A stretch of DNA of 64,000 nucleotides from Iodobacter fluviatilis (GTDB lineage Bacteria > Pseudomonadota > Gammaproteobacteria > Burkholderiales > Chitinibacteraceae), in the NCBI RefSeq assembly GCF_004194535.1, contig NZ_CP025781.1, positions 2,418,001 through 2,482,000 on the forward strand, given 5' to 3'. The notes below the pieces were generated by a model. The model ran no database searches. It worked only from the letters and a program-made list of their open reading frames with translations, and had not been told where the DNA came from. Numbering within the stretch: position 1 is the first letter of the stretch; each line of letters begins with the position of its first letter. Positions 16,420 to 26,292 of this stretch are shown piece by piece. A program made the translations under genes and the position numbers.

Positions 16420-17448
16420 TTATTGTTTCCTTGGGCTAAGGCTGCGAAACGGGGCCGCTAGTGGGTCGCCAATAAATACCCCCTGCGCTGGCCACTCCAC
16501 ACTCTTCCAATAAGCCTCTACCGCAGTCGCCCCTGCCAAGTAGTGATAGAGCAGAACAACTGGATTGGGAAATTTTTGCGGGTAAGAATAAGGCTCGCTC
16601 ACCGTGCCATAGCTGGCAGTCGCACCGGCTTCTAGCCATTTTAAGCTGCTCATTTGGCTGCTATCGGTAAGCATGCCACCAAAAGAAGTTAAATGATCGG
16701 CCAGTGCACCAGGCACAAAGCGCAGTGTTTCTAATTTATCAACCTTAGTGAGCCCCGTTTGATAAATCAGCACGTCTTTTTTATGGCTGATGGCATCGCT
16801 ATTTAAGCTTTCAATCTTAATTGGCGGGCGGGCTACGGTTTGCGTTGGAGGGAAGAGCGGCGCTCGCACGCTGCGTGTTTTGTCGCTGGTGGTTAAATAA
16901 TAAGCGGTGCCTGCTGGGAAACTGCCCCAAGCTTCTACGCCGCGATCAATTAATTTTTTAGCTTCCGCCAGATTATTGGCTGCCAGCATCATGCTGGGGC
17001 GCAAGTCTAAATCGCTGAAGGGCTGGGTGCTGGCATGGTTAAAGTATGGCGAGGCAGGAGTCGGCTTACCTGTGCTCTGACAAATGCCCTCTTTATAGCC
17101 CAGCGTAAAGGCATAAGTGATACTCAGGCAATTCACCCGATAGGGCTTGGCCCATGCCAGTGCCAGCGCCTGAATATGAGCGGGTAGTGCCGTATCCAGC
17201 TCCGCTTTGGCCTTTGCCAACTCACCTTCGCTAATCCAACTACGGTCTGTGGGCAGGCTAATTTGAAAAATCTGCTCAGGCTTTAAACCATGTTTTTCTG
17301 CGTAATAACGAGCAATTTCAGCAGAGAGCGGATCATTACGATTCACCACCACCGCCAACTGGCTGGCATTGAGTTGATAAAAAGGCGGCTTAGGCGGTGC
17401 GGCCCAGAGTGATGCAGAAATAAATAGAGAGATAAGGCCAAGCTTCAC
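16420..17448 (-). CDS. TIGR03790 family protein, probably secreted
   Basis: The conserved body (LAVVVNRNDPLSAEIARYYAEKH, then LALAWAKPYRVNCLSITYAFTLGY) is that of TIGR03790 proteins, whose function is unknown. I place the start at a GTG at 17448, which gives a short hydrophobic leader (VKLGLISLFISASLWA) ending in Ala-Ala. An open frame continues to 17550 and further ATGs lie at 17502 and 17496; those extra residues are not signal-like, and the upstream DNA is repeat material. The start is uncertain. No clear operon partner. Confidence 0.65.
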   Translation of the reverse strand: MKLGLISLFISASLWAAPPKPPFYQLNASQLAVVVNRNDPLSAEIARYYAEKHGLKPEQIFQISLPTDRSWISEGELAKAKAELDTALPAHIQALALAWAKPYRVNCLSITYAFTLGYKEGICQSTGKPTPASPYFNHASTQPFSDLDLRPSMMLAANNLAEAKKLIDRGVEAWGSFPAGTAYYLTTSDKTRSVRAPLFPPTQTVARPPIKIESLNSDAISHKKDVLIYQTGLTKVDKLETLRFVPGALADHLTSFGGMLTDSSQMSSLKWLEAGATASYGTVSEPYSYPQKFPNPVVLLYHYLAGATAVEAYWKSVEWPAQGVFIGDPLAAPFRSLSPRKQ

Positions 17449-17564
17449 GAGTCGTGCTCTGGATACGAGAATGGCAGCATCGTATGGCAAGTGCATGCGC
17501 ATTGCCAACGCTAATTGGGCTGCTGTGCAAACAAGCAAGTCTACCGTCATCCGCGAATGCTTCC

Positions 17565-17600
17565 ACCGTCATCCCCGAATGCTTCTATCGGGGATCCAGA
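17565..17600. repeat. Single dRS3-like GTCATCCCCG...GGGGATCCAG unit
   Basis: CGTCATCCCCGAATGCTTCT and CGGGGATCCAGA form a short inverted repeat of the GTCATTCCCG type found in the larger mosaic elements at 25338, 46834 and 48633. It stands immediately before the 168-bp element. Confidence 0.6.
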
Positions 17601-17604
17601 ATCG

Positions 17605-17772
17605 CTAGCAGCCTGTCGGACTTAGACGCTCGAAGCGAAAAATCGTATGGTCGAGACCAGATTTTGCCGAGTTTGCAGCGCCAATAACGAGTTGTTGGTC
17701 AAAAATATGGTGAAATATAGCCCGATCAGGTGATTTTGCAGCTGACTGATGCTAAGCCCGACAGGCTGCTAG
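17605..17772. mobile_element. 168-bp CAGCCTGTCGG element
   Basis: Terminal inverted repeats CTAGCAGCCTGTCGGACTTAG and CTAGCAGCCTGTCGGGCTTAG (one mismatch). Same length and ends as the element nested at 6524-6691. It contains a central hairpin, CCAATAAC-GA-GTTGTTGG. It lies just upstream of hsdM and, translated, gives a false N-terminal extension of that gene. Confidence 0.75.
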
Positions 17773-17888
17773 ATTTCGACCTGCGCGGAATGACGAATGT
17801 CTTCGCTTTTGTTGATCGTGCAAGTTGCCTTGCTAGGGGGAAGGAGGCACACTGCCCAGCTAAATCTGCAACTCAGGCAATATCTCTC

Positions 17889-19436
17889 GTGAATACCTCG
17901 CTTCAAGACCTTGAAACACGGCTTTGGTCTGCCGCTGACCAGCTTTGGGCCATGACCGACCTCAAGCCTTCTGAATTTTCTACTCCTGTATTGGGCCTGC
18001 TGTTTTTACGCTATGCCGAAACCAAATTTGCCGCAGCCCAAGCACGCTTTGCCAGTGCTGGCTTAGCAGAGGATGAGTTAGACAAAACCGATTACCAAAG
18101 CGAGGGCGTACTGTATTTAATGCCGCATGCGCGGTTTAGCCATTTGGTGAGCCTTGCTGAGTCAGAAAATTTAGGCTTGGCGGTCAACAATGCCATGGCA
18201 GCGGTAGAGCTGGAGAACGAAGATTTACGCGGCGTGCTGCCGCGCAGCTATACCCGCCTTGATAATGGCGTGATTCAAGAGCTATTACGCTTGCTGGCAC
18301 CGATTAAAATTGAAGGCGATGCCTTTGGCCGCGTTTATGAGTACTTCCTCGGCAATTTTGCGATGAAAGAAGGCCAAAAGGGCGGCGTGTTTTACACCCC
18401 GACCAGCATCGTTAAATTGATTGTCGAAATCCTTCAGCCCTACCACGGTCGCATTTACGACCCCGCTTGCGGCTCGGGCGGTATGTTTGTGCAAAGCGCG
18501 GAATTTGTGAATCAACACAATAAACGCGCCGCCGACGAACTCACGGTATTTGGCACGGAGAAATCCGCCGATACCGTTAAACTCGGCAAAATGAATCTGG
18601 CCGTGCATGGTTTGTCCGGCGATATTCGCGTGGCCAATAGCTTTTTTGAAGACCCGCATGAGTCCTTAGGTAAGTTCGATTTTGTCATGGCCAATCCGCC
18701 GTTTAACGTCAGTGGCGTGGATAAAGACCGTATCAAGGGCGACCCGCGCTTGCCGTTTGGCTTGCCGAGTACCGACAACGCCAATTACCTGTGGATTCAA
18801 TACTTCTACAGCACGCTGAACGACACGGGCCGCGCAGGTTTTGTGATGGCGAATTCCGCCGGGGACGCACGCGGCAGCGAGCTGGAAATCCGCAAGCAAA
18901 TGCTGCAAAGCGGTGCAGTGGATGCGGTGGTTAGCGTCGGCTCGAACTTCTTTTACACCGTTACGCTGCCGTGTACTTTGTGGTTCTTTGATAAGGCCAA
19001 GCGCAGCAGTGAGCGCAAAGATAAAGTACTGTTCATCGACGCACGCCACCTCTACCGCCAAGTCAGCCGTTCCGTGCGCGACTTCACACCAACGCAAACT
19101 GAATTCCTCGCCAATATCGCCCGCCTGTATCGCGGCGAAGCAGTTGAAAACCACCATGACAGCGCTGAACTTATCGCGCAGCATTTCCCCGCTGGCGTCT
19201 ATGCCGACGCGGCAGGGCTATGCAAAGTGGCGACGTTGGCCGACATCGAAGCGCAAGGCTGGAGTTTGAATCCAGGGCGCTATGTTGGCGTGGAAAATAC
19301 TAGTCTTGATGAGGTGGTCTTCGCTGAGCGGCTTGAGGCATTAAGTGAAGAGCTTGAGGTTTTGAATGCAGAAAGCCACGAGTTAGAGATGGAAATTTCG
19401 ATACGAATGTCTTTAATTTTGGAGTCTCTGGCATGA
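17889..19436 (+). CDS. hsdM: Type I restriction-modification system, DNA methyltransferase subunit
   Basis: N6-adenine methyltransferase subunit that works with HsdS to methylate the recognition site. The N-terminal helical domain begins [17 protein letters not shown]; the SAM-binding motif [10 protein letters not shown] is near residue 192 and the catalytic NPPFN near residue 270. I start at the GTG at 17889 because HsdM proteins begin at this sequence, giving 515 residues; the frame is open to 17730, but that part derives from the repeat element, and an ATG at 17790 is another possibility. The stop overlaps hsdS by four bases. Confidence 0.9.
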   Translation: MNTSLQDLETRLWSAADQLWAMTDLKPSEFSTPVLGLLFLRYAETKFAAAQARFASAGLAEDELDKTDYQSEGVLYLMPHARFSHLVSLAESENLGLAVNNAMAAVELENEDLRGVLPRSYTRLDNGVIQELLRLLAPIKIEGDAFGRVYEYFLGNFAMKEGQKGGVFYTPTSIVKLIVEILQPYHGRIYDPACGSGGMFVQSAEFVNQHNKRAADELTVFGTEKSADTVKLGKMNLAVHGLSGDIRVANSFFEDPHESLGKFDFVMANPPFNVSGVDKDRIKGDPRLPFGLPSTDNANYLWIQYFYSTLNDTGRAGFVMANSAGDARGSELEIRKQMLQSGAVDAVVSVGSNFFYTVTLPCTLWFFDKAKRSSERKDKVLFIDARHLYRQVSRSVRDFTPTQTEFLANIARLYRGEAVENHHDSAELIAQHFPAGVYADAAGLCKVATLADIEAQGWSLNPGRYVGVENTSLDEVVFAERLEALSEELEVLNAESHELEMEISIRMSLILESLA

Positions 19437-20689
19437 TTCACGATTGGACTAAGGTCCGCTTAAAGGATGTTTGTTCGCGGATTACTGTCGGTCATGTGGG
19501 TTCAATGGCAAATTGTTATATCGAGAGCGGAGTCCCATTTTTACGGTCGCAAAACATCTTGCCTTTTCGGTTGCATATGCAAGATGTTAAGTATGTATCA
19601 AAAGAATTTCATGAGTCTCTACGCAAGTCCGTACTTCGTGCTGGTGATGTTGCCATCGTGCGAACTGGTTATCCAGGGACTGCTTGCGTCATTCCCGAAG
19701 GTATGGGCGAAGTCAATTGCGCAGATTTAGTTGTAATTACGCCGTCATCGAATTTGAATCCCTATTTTCTTGCCGCAGTCTTTAACTCCTCGTGGGGTAA
19801 AGCATCCGTTGCTGGAAACCTCGTAGGTGTTGCACAGCAACATTTTAACGTTGGTGCTGCAAAAGAAATGGAGATTTCATTACCGCCTAGAGCAATACAG
19901 AATCGTATCGCCGCCATTCTCTCCGCCTACGACGACCTGATTGAGAACAACACGCGGCGGATTGCGGTGTTGGAGGAAATGGCGCGGCGGATTTATGAAG
20001 AATGGTTCGTCCACTTCCGCTACCCCGGCCACGAGCAAGACCAAAAAGTCGAAACCGAGCTAGGCTTGGTGCCGGAAGGGTGGGCTATTCAAACTGTTGA
20101 AAACACGTTTGAGATATTAGGCGGTGGTACACCATCGAAAGCAGAGTCTAGCTATTGGGAAAACGGTGATATTAATTGGTATTCGCCAACCGACCTTACC
20201 CGTTCAGGTTCAAAGTTTATGGCGTGCTCTGGTAGCAAAATTAATGCACTGGGATTGAAAAAAAGCTCGGCGCGTCTTTTCCCTGTTCGCTCAGTGATGA
20301 TGACAAGTAGAGCTACACTTGGTGTTATTGCAGTAAATACAACCGAGGCATGTACTAACCAAGGTTTTATCACCTGCATTCCAAATGAAAAATTTCCTTT
20401 GTGGTCGCTTTATCATTGGCTGACACAGAATGCGGATTATTTTGCGTCAATAGCTACTGGCTCGACCTTTAAGGAAATTACTAAGGGCGTGTTTAAGACG
20501 ACGCGACTTGCAATTGCGCCAGCTCAAGTCATCCATGCATTTGAAGCTAATGTCTCACCGCTTATGGATTTGGTCCTTAATTTAGAAACAAAAAATGCAA
20601 ACCTCCGCCAAACCCGCGACCTACTCTTGCCGCGTTTGATTTCGGGTGAGTTGGATGTTTCGACGCTGGTGCTGCCGGATGCGGTTTGA
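19433..20689 (+). CDS. hsdS: Type I restriction-modification system, specificity subunit
   Basis: 418 residues with two target-recognition domains (about 1-155 and 215-375), each followed by a conserved helical spacer: [26 protein letters not shown] at the first and [20 protein letters not shown] at the second. The two domains set the two halves of the recognition sequence. The DNA of the target domains is visibly more AT-rich than the flanking spacer, as usual for shuffled HsdS domains. The start overlaps the hsdM stop (ATGA). Confidence 0.9.
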   Translation: MIHDWTKVRLKDVCSRITVGHVGSMANCYIESGVPFLRSQNILPFRLHMQDVKYVSKEFHESLRKSVLRAGDVAIVRTGYPGTACVIPEGMGEVNCADLVVITPSSNLNPYFLAAVFNSSWGKASVAGNLVGVAQQHFNVGAAKEMEISLPPRAIQNRIAAILSAYDDLIENNTRRIAVLEEMARRIYEEWFVHFRYPGHEQDQKVETELGLVPEGWAIQTVENTFEILGGGTPSKAESSYWENGDINWYSPTDLTRSGSKFMACSGSKINALGLKKSSARLFPVRSVMMTSRATLGVIAVNTTEACTNQGFITCIPNEKFPLWSLYHWLTQNADYFASIATGSTFKEITKGVFKTTRLAIAPAQVIHAFEANVSPLMDLVLNLETKNANLRQTRDLLLPRLISGELDVSTLVLPDAV

Positions 20690-20789
20690 TGGGTATATGG
20701 TGCTGGATATTGATAATCAATGTCTGCTGACAAATACCCTTTGCATGATAGCCGCGTTGTCGAAATTATATATTTAAGGGTATTGCCAC

Positions 20790-21830
20790 ATGGACATTGA
20801 TAAACCTATTTCTTTGAGCGATACACCTAGCGACTATGCGGCTTGGCTGCTTGAGCTGAAGTCGCGCATTCATACTGCACAGCAGCGGGCTGCGCTGGCG
20901 GTGAATCGTGAGCTGGTGCTGTTGTATTGGCAAATTGGCCGCGATATTTTGGCGCGGCAGGCCGAGCAGGGTTGGGGCGCAAAAGTGATTGAGCGGCTGG
21001 CGCATGATTTGCGCGCGGCGTTTCCTGAGCTGAAGGGCTTTTCCCGCGCTAACTTAATGTATATGCGCTCATTCGCCGAGGCGTGGCCGCAAGCGGCAAT
21101 TGTCCAGCAGGCTGTTGGACAATTGCCGTGGGGGCATAATTTGGTCTTGCTCAGCAAGCTGAAAGACCCGCAGTGGCGGATGACTTATGCGGAACGCGCC
21201 ATTGAGCACGGCTGGTCGCGCGCCGTGTTGACGATGCATATTGAAACCCGACGTTTGGAGCGGGAAGGTCAGGCGGTCACTAATTTTGCTGAACGCTTGC
21301 CTGCGCCACACTCCGATTTGGCGCAACAGTCGCTTAAAGACCCGTATATTTTTGATTTTTTAAGCGTGGGCAAGCAGGCCGATGAGCGCGAAATCGAAGC
21401 GGCGCTGATACAGCATGTGTCTAATTTTTTACTGGAGCTGGGCGCGGGCTTTGCCTTTGTCGGGCGGCAAGTGCATTTGGAAGTGGGCGGCGATGATTTT
21501 TTCATCGACTTGCTGTTTTACCATCTGAAATTACGCTGCTATATCGTCATTGAACTTAAAGCGGGTGCTTTCAAGCCAGAGCATACGGGCCAGCTTGGGT
21601 TTTATATGACGGCGGTGGATATGCAGATGAAATCCGAGCACGACGCGCCCACCATCGGTTTATTGCTGTGCAAAAGCAAAAACAAAGTCGTGGCCGAGTA
21701 TGCTTTGCGGGATAGTAATAAGCCCATCGGCGTCGCTGAATATCAACTGATTGAAAGTCTGCCTGCACAATTGCAAACCAATTTACCGAGTATCGAGCAG
21801 ATTGAGCGGGAGCTGGGCGATAAACTTTGA
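20790..21830 (+). CDS. DUF1016 (YhcG-type) PD-(D/E)XK nuclease-like protein
   Basis: 346 residues. The N-terminal DUF1016 domain (LLYWQIGRDILARQAEQGWG; FSRANLMYMRSFAEAWP) is followed by a PD-(D/E)XK-like domain with FIDLLFYHLKLRCYIVIELK, where Asp and E-x-K form the expected active site. Such genes are often carried inside type I restriction loci, here between hsdS and hsdR. It has its own 100-base upstream gap. A role in DNA degradation or defence is likely; the exact function is not established. Confidence 0.85.
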   Translation: MDIDKPISLSDTPSDYAAWLLELKSRIHTAQQRAALAVNRELVLLYWQIGRDILARQAEQGWGAKVIERLAHDLRAAFPELKGFSRANLMYMRSFAEAWPQAAIVQQAVGQLPWGHNLVLLSKLKDPQWRMTYAERAIEHGWSRAVLTMHIETRRLEREGQAVTNFAERLPAPHSDLAQQSLKDPYIFDFLSVGKQADEREIEAALIQHVSNFLLELGAGFAFVGRQVHLEVGGDDFFIDLLFYHLKLRCYIVIELKAGAFKPEHTGQLGFYMTAVDMQMKSEHDAPTIGLLLCKSKNKVVAEYALRDSNKPIGVAEYQLIESLPAQLQTNLPSIEQIERELGDKL

Positions 21831-22114
21831 GTGTGGCAATGACGCTCTTGAAACACACTCTATCGAAGGCAGGGCGTGGTATTTTTCGCGCTGTTTCCAT
21901 GCGTCAAAAGCAAGGAGCCAAGGGCGCATTGATTGCTAGCTTGTAAGATTGATGCGACTTGGGTAGTCTTTCGACAATGTTCAGATTAAAAATAAGATAA
22001 TACAGCAAAATTTGGTTTTATTTAGCTTACTTTTTTATCCTATTTTCTGGGTATATTGAATGGTAGGTCTTTGATAAGGCTACTGTTTGTCGTTGGATAA
22101 ATAGGATAAATCCT

Positions 22115-25100
22115 TTGCCCTATAACATCGAAAAACCAATCCCACATTCTGCGCGTGAAGTGTCTGCTGGCTATGGTGAGCTGAAATTGGTTGAGGCTCC
22201 TGCTATTGAGTTGCTTAAGTCTTTGGGCTGGCAGCATGCCGATTTATTTAAAGAAAAGTTGGGTAAGGCGGGAACTGAAGGGCGAGAAAACGAATGCCAG
22301 GTGATTTTGCCCAAGCGCTTGCGGGCAGCGTTAGAGTGGCTTAATCCGGGCTTGCCTGCATTGGCTTATGAGCTGGCATTTGATGCCTTAAATATCGACC
22401 GTTCGCGTGAATCGGTGGTGGTTGCCAACCAAGCTATTTATCGTCTGTTGCGTGACGGCGTAAAAGTAAGCTTTGCTGGTGCAGATGGTTTACCGAGTAT
22501 TGAAACGGTAAAGCTGGTGGACTGGGCAAATGCTGCTAATAACGATTATTTTCTGGCGACGCAGTTTAGGGTGTCTGGTGATATGTACCAGCGTCGCTGT
22601 GATGGGGTGGGGTTTATCAATGGCTTACCCTTGGTCTTTCTGGAATTTAAAGCGCCTAGTGTTCATCTAAAAGCGGCCTTTGATGAAAACCTGCGTGATT
22701 ACCGTGGGCAAAGCATCCCACAACTGTTTCACTTCAATGCGTTTATCTTGTTATCCAATGGCCGCGAAACCAAGGTCGGCACACTTACGTCGATGTGGGA
22801 GCACTTTGCCGAATGGAAGCGAATTTCGACCGAAGAAGAGCCCGCCAAGGTATCGCTAGAAACTGCACTGCGCGGGATGCTGCTGCCCGAGCGATTACTT
22901 GACCTGATTGAAAACTACACGCTGTTTGAGCTGGTTCGTGGTGGGCTGGTGAAGAAGGTCGCCAAAAACCATCAATTCCTTGGTGTGAACAAAGCCGTTG
23001 AGGAAGTGGGCAAGCTGAACGAAAACCAAGGCAAGTTGGGGGTGTTTTGGCATACCCAAGGCAGCGGTAAGAGTTTATCAATGGTGTTTTTTACGCAGAA
23101 AATTTTGCGCAAACGTCCAGGTGCGTGGACCTTTGTGATTGTCACCGACCGCGAAGAACTTGATACGCAAATTTATAAAACCTTTGCCAATACCGGCAGC
23201 ATAAATGGTGCTGAAGTTCAGGCAAATAGCGCTGTGCATTTAAAAGAGTTGCTGGCTGGAAATCAGCGTTATGTATTTACGCTGATTCAAAAATTCCGTA
23301 ATGAGCAGGGCGAGGAATACCCGACCCTATCGAATCGCTCTGACATTATTGTTATTACGGATGAAGCGCATCGTAGTGAATACGGTACGTTTGCAATGAA
23401 TATGCGTAAGGCACTGCCCAATGCCGCTTTTATTGGATTTACCGGAACACCTTTGATTGCAGGCGAGGATGAAAAAACCCGTGCAGTATTTGGTGATTAT
23501 GTTTCGGTTTATAACTTTGCCCAAGCGATTGAAGACGGCGCAACTGTGCCGCTGTATTACGAAAATCGCATTCCCGCTTTGCAATTAACGAATGAAGATT
23601 TGGATGCCGATTTGGCAGCGATTCTGGAAAACGCTGAGCTGGACGGGGAACAAGAGAAAAAACTAGAGCGTGAATTTGGTCGCCAATATCATTTGATTAC
23701 CCGGAACGACCGGCTGGAAACCATTGCTGCTGATATCGTCGAACACTTTACTGGCCGGGGCTATCGCGGCAAGGCGATGATGGTGTGCATTGATAAAGCC
23801 ACTGCCATCAAAATGTATGACAAGGTACAAGCGCATTGGCAAGCGACGCTGGCACGTCTACATGCCGAGCTGAAGTTGAGCACGGGCGAGCATGCCTTGG
23901 CTTTGCAAGCGCGTATCGAGCTGATGCTAGCTACCGATATGGCCGTGGTGGTGTCGCAAGGCCAAAATGAAGTGGCCGACCTGAAAGCGAAAGGCTTGGA
24001 TATTGAGCCGCATCGCAGCCGCATGATGCAGGGTGATTTGGAAGAAGAATTCAAAAGCCCGACGACCAAACTGAAACTGGTATTTGTTTGCGCGATGTGG
24101 ATTACGGGCTTTGATGTGCCAACGTGCTCGACTTTGTATCTTGATAAGCCGATGAAGGCGCATACGCTCATGCAAGCCATTGCCCGCGCCAATCGTGTTG
24201 CGAGTGGCAAAACCAGCGGTATGATTGTTGATTACATTGGGATTTTCCGTCATCTGCAAGACGCGCTGTCTGTTTATGCTCATTCAGGCAGGGGTGGAGA
24301 GGGCGGGCAGGGCGAGCATTTGGGTGAAATGCCGCTGGAGGCCAAACAACAGCTTATCTTGTTGCTGGAACAGGCCATTGCCGATGCTGAGATGTGGTGC
24401 CAGGTGCAGCGTATCAGTATTGCTGAAATTATTGCTGCCGAAGGTTTTTACCGTGTCGGCCTGATGATGGATGCAGTTGATGCCATTGTAAGTAGTGAAG
24501 AAATCAAGGCTCAGTTTATGGCGTTGGCGGGTTTTGTAGCCAAACACTACAAAGCAATTTTGCCGGATACCCATGCCGCAGATTACGCGCCTAAAACAGT
24601 GGCTTTGGCTTTTTTAGCAAGGCAGGTGAAGGCTCTAATGCCTCCTGTAGATATTAGCGATGTCATGAATGATATCGAGGCTTTGCTCGATGATTCTATT
24701 GCTACTGAGGGCTACCATATCCCAGCCAGCGGTATGCCTAAGGCTTTAATTGATTTATCTGAAATCGATTTTGAAGCGCTGGATGCTCAATTACAAATGG
24801 GCAAGCGTAAACACATTGCTGCAGAGCAGTTAAAAGGTGCTGTTGAGAAAAAGCTTAATGAGTTGGCGAGCAAAAACCCAAGTCGCGAGGGGATGCTAGC
24901 GCGTTTTCAAAAGTTAATTGATGCCTACAATGCAGGCTGTATGAATGTTGAAGCTTTTGTTGCCGAACTCAAGCAATTTACTAAGGAGCTGAGTGCAGAA
25001 GAGCTACGTGGCGTATCACTGGGGCTGAGCGAAGAAGAATTGGCGGTATTTGATATTCTGACCCAGCCCGACCCGCCACTAACGCCCGCTCAAGAGCAAG

Positions 25101-25309
25101 AAGTGCGTCGTTTAGCGAAAGAGCTATTGGCAAAGTTGAAAGCGGAAAAGCTGATTCTGGATTGGCGTTTAAAACAACAAGCCCGCGCCGCAGTGCAAAA
25201 AACGATTAGAGATATTTTTAGAACATTACCGCAGCCCTATAACCTAGATTTACGCCAAGAAAAGGCCGCAAGGGCGTATAGCTTTGTTTATGAGCATATG
25301 GCTGGGTAA
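22115..25309 (+). CDS. hsdR: Type I restriction-modification system, restriction subunit
   Basis: ATP-dependent translocase and nuclease, 1064 residues. The nuclease motif (FINGLPLVFLEFKAP) is near residue 170, Walker A (HTQGSGKS) near 313, and the DEAH box (ITDEAHRSEYGTF) near 415 followed by GFTGTPL. The start is a TTG at 22115, supported by TAGGATAAATCC in front of it and by typical HsdR N-terminal sequence; no ATG fits. The preceding 284 bases (21831-22114) are AT-rich without a gene and may carry a separate promoter. Confidence 0.92.
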   Translation: MPYNIEKPIPHSAREVSAGYGELKLVEAPAIELLKSLGWQHADLFKEKLGKAGTEGRENECQVILPKRLRAALEWLNPGLPALAYELAFDALNIDRSRESVVVANQAIYRLLRDGVKVSFAGADGLPSIETVKLVDWANAANNDYFLATQFRVSGDMYQRRCDGVGFINGLPLVFLEFKAPSVHLKAAFDENLRDYRGQSIPQLFHFNAFILLSNGRETKVGTLTSMWEHFAEWKRISTEEEPAKVSLETALRGMLLPERLLDLIENYTLFELVRGGLVKKVAKNHQFLGVNKAVEEVGKLNENQGKLGVFWHTQGSGKSLSMVFFTQKILRKRPGAWTFVIVTDREELDTQIYKTFANTGSINGAEVQANSAVHLKELLAGNQRYVFTLIQKFRNEQGEEYPTLSNRSDIIVITDEAHRSEYGTFAMNMRKALPNAAFIGFTGTPLIAGEDEKTRAVFGDYVSVYNFAQAIEDGATVPLYYENRIPALQLTNEDLDADLAAILENAELDGEQEKKLEREFGRQYHLITRNDRLETIAADIVEHFTGRGYRGKAMMVCIDKATAIKMYDKVQAHWQATLARLHAELKLSTGEHALALQARIELMLATDMAVVVSQGQNEVADLKAKGLDIEPHRSRMMQGDLEEEFKSPTTKLKLVFVCAMWITGFDVPTCSTLYLDKPMKAHTLMQAIARANRVASGKTSGMIVDYIGIFRHLQDALSVYAHSGRGGEGGQGEHLGEMPLEAKQQLILLLEQAIADAEMWCQVQRISIAEIIAAEGFYRVGLMMDAVDAIVSSEEIKAQFMALAGFVAKHYKAILPDTHAADYAPKTVALAFLARQVKALMPPVDISDVMNDIEALLDDSIATEGYHIPASGMPKALIDLSEIDFEALDAQLQMGKRKHIAAEQLKGAVEKKLNELASKNPSREGMLARFQKLIDAYNAGCMNVEAFVAELKQFTKELSAEELRGVSLGLSEEELAVFDILTQPDPPLTPAQEQEVRRLAKELLAKLKAEKLILDWRLKQQARAAVQKTIRDIFRTLPQPYNLDLRQEKAARAYSFVYEHMAG

Positions 25310-25337
25310 ATTGTGGCGGCTTGCTTGAGCAATTCTA

Positions 25338-25485
25338 TCGATGTGGTTCAAAATAACTTCCCGAAATTAAGCCCGTCATTCTCGAATGATTTTATCGGGA
25401 ACCCAGCCGCGTAGCTGGATTCCCGCCAATGGTGCTCGGGAATGATGACGGTTTAAAAGTCTTGAAGTTAATGTGAGCCGTACCC
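25338..25485. mobile_element. Mosaic repeat element, copy 1 (dRS3-like core with outer inverted repeats)
   Basis: Outer arms GATGTGGTTCAAAATAACTT and (inverted) CTTGAAGTTAATGTGAGC flank an inner core of inverted GTCATTC...GGGAA units with CAGCCGCGTAGCTGG in the centre. It is nearly identical to the element at 48633-48778 in the opposite orientation and related to 46834-46989. No coding capacity. It marks the right edge of the restriction island. Confidence 0.75.
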
Positions 25486-25565
25486 TAATGCAAAAAAAAG
25501 GCGACTAGAGAGTGCCTGTTTTTTTGTAGCTGAAAAAATAGAGAGTTAGATAAACGTTGAACAGC

Positions 25566-25596
25566 AAAAAGCCCAACCTTGCGGATGGGCTTTTTG
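25566..25596. terminator. Hairpin terminator
   Basis: AAAAAGCCCAACC-ttgc-GGATGGGCTTTTT (one mismatch in the stem). It lies ten bases beyond the 3' end of the tRNA-His gene and can end the minus-strand tRNA transcript. Confidence 0.8.
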
Positions 25597-25605
25597 TTTT
25601 CTTAC

Positions 25606-25682
25606 TGGGGTGGCTGATGGGGCTCGAACCCACGACAACAGGAATCACAATCCTGGACTCTACCAACTGAGCTACAGCCACC
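25606..25682 (-). tRNA. tRNA-His (GTG)
   Basis: 77-nt cloverleaf on the minus strand starting GGTGGCTGTAGCTCAGTTGG, with the extra 5' G typical of tRNA-His, anticodon GTG in GGATTGTGATTCC, T-arm GGGTTCGAGCCCC and an encoded CCA end. Confidence 0.97.
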
Positions 25683-25763
25683 GCTGAGCGGTGCGTTTAA
25701 GACTTAAAATGCCATAAGTCTAAAACTAAAATTTTGGTCCGTTTTAATAGTCGATCACACACT

Positions 25764-25840
25764 TGGCGCACCCGACAGGAATCGAACCTGTAACCTACGG
25801 CTTAGAAGGCCGTTGCTCTATCCAGTTGAGCTACGGGCAC
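25764..25840 (-). tRNA. tRNA-Arg (TCT)
   Basis: 77-nt cloverleaf on the minus strand starting GTGCCCGTAGCTCAACTGG, anticodon TCT in GGCCTTCTAAGCC, T-arm AGGTTCGATTCCT, encoded CCA. Confidence 0.97.
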
Positions 25841-25922
25841 ACTGTACAACCGTACTATAAATTTTCTTATCTGGGTAAATAAGTTCTTACTTTAAAACAA
25901 CTTATCGTATAAGAATAAGTTC

Positions 25923-25999
25923 TGGTCGGGGCGGTGGGATTCGAACTCACGACCCTCTGCTCCCAAAGCAGATGCGCTACCGGGCTGCGCTACGCCCCG
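25923..25999 (-). tRNA. tRNA-Pro (TGG)
   Basis: 77-nt cloverleaf on the minus strand starting CGGGGCGTAGCGCAGCC, anticodon TGG in CTGCTTTGGGAGCAG, T-arm GAGTTCGAATCCC, encoded CCA. It is the first of three tRNA genes in one probable transcript (Pro-Arg-His). Confidence 0.97.
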
Positions 26000-26292
26000 A
26001 ACAGAGGACGCAATATACTGTGTCGATTTTATTGCGTCAAGCACCTTAATGATCTTTTTTCTGGGGGCGATAGCATAAATCCCCTGGAAACTGACTTAAT
26101 TCTTATGCTATGTATTGTTTTTTAAGATGATTTTTGTTTTGAAAAATATTTGAAATATAGGGTGGATTTTTTGAAGTTTCTTGTTTAGCTCAAGGTGGCT
26201 TACTTTGAAAAATATGTAGGAAATGTTTGGGTTAGCGGCTTTTGCATGAGAAAATGCGTTTTTTTGCGATAGAAACAGCAGGAGTTTTACCC

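Noticed and set aside
17730-17888. N-terminal extension of HsdM
   Set aside because: The first part is encoded by the end of the 168-bp repeat element, and HsdM proteins normally begin at the [10 protein letters not shown] region.
25606-25999. tRNA genes as an integration site with direct attachment repeats
   Set aside because: I looked for a duplicated tRNA 3' end near the restriction island and saw none; no integrase gene is present.
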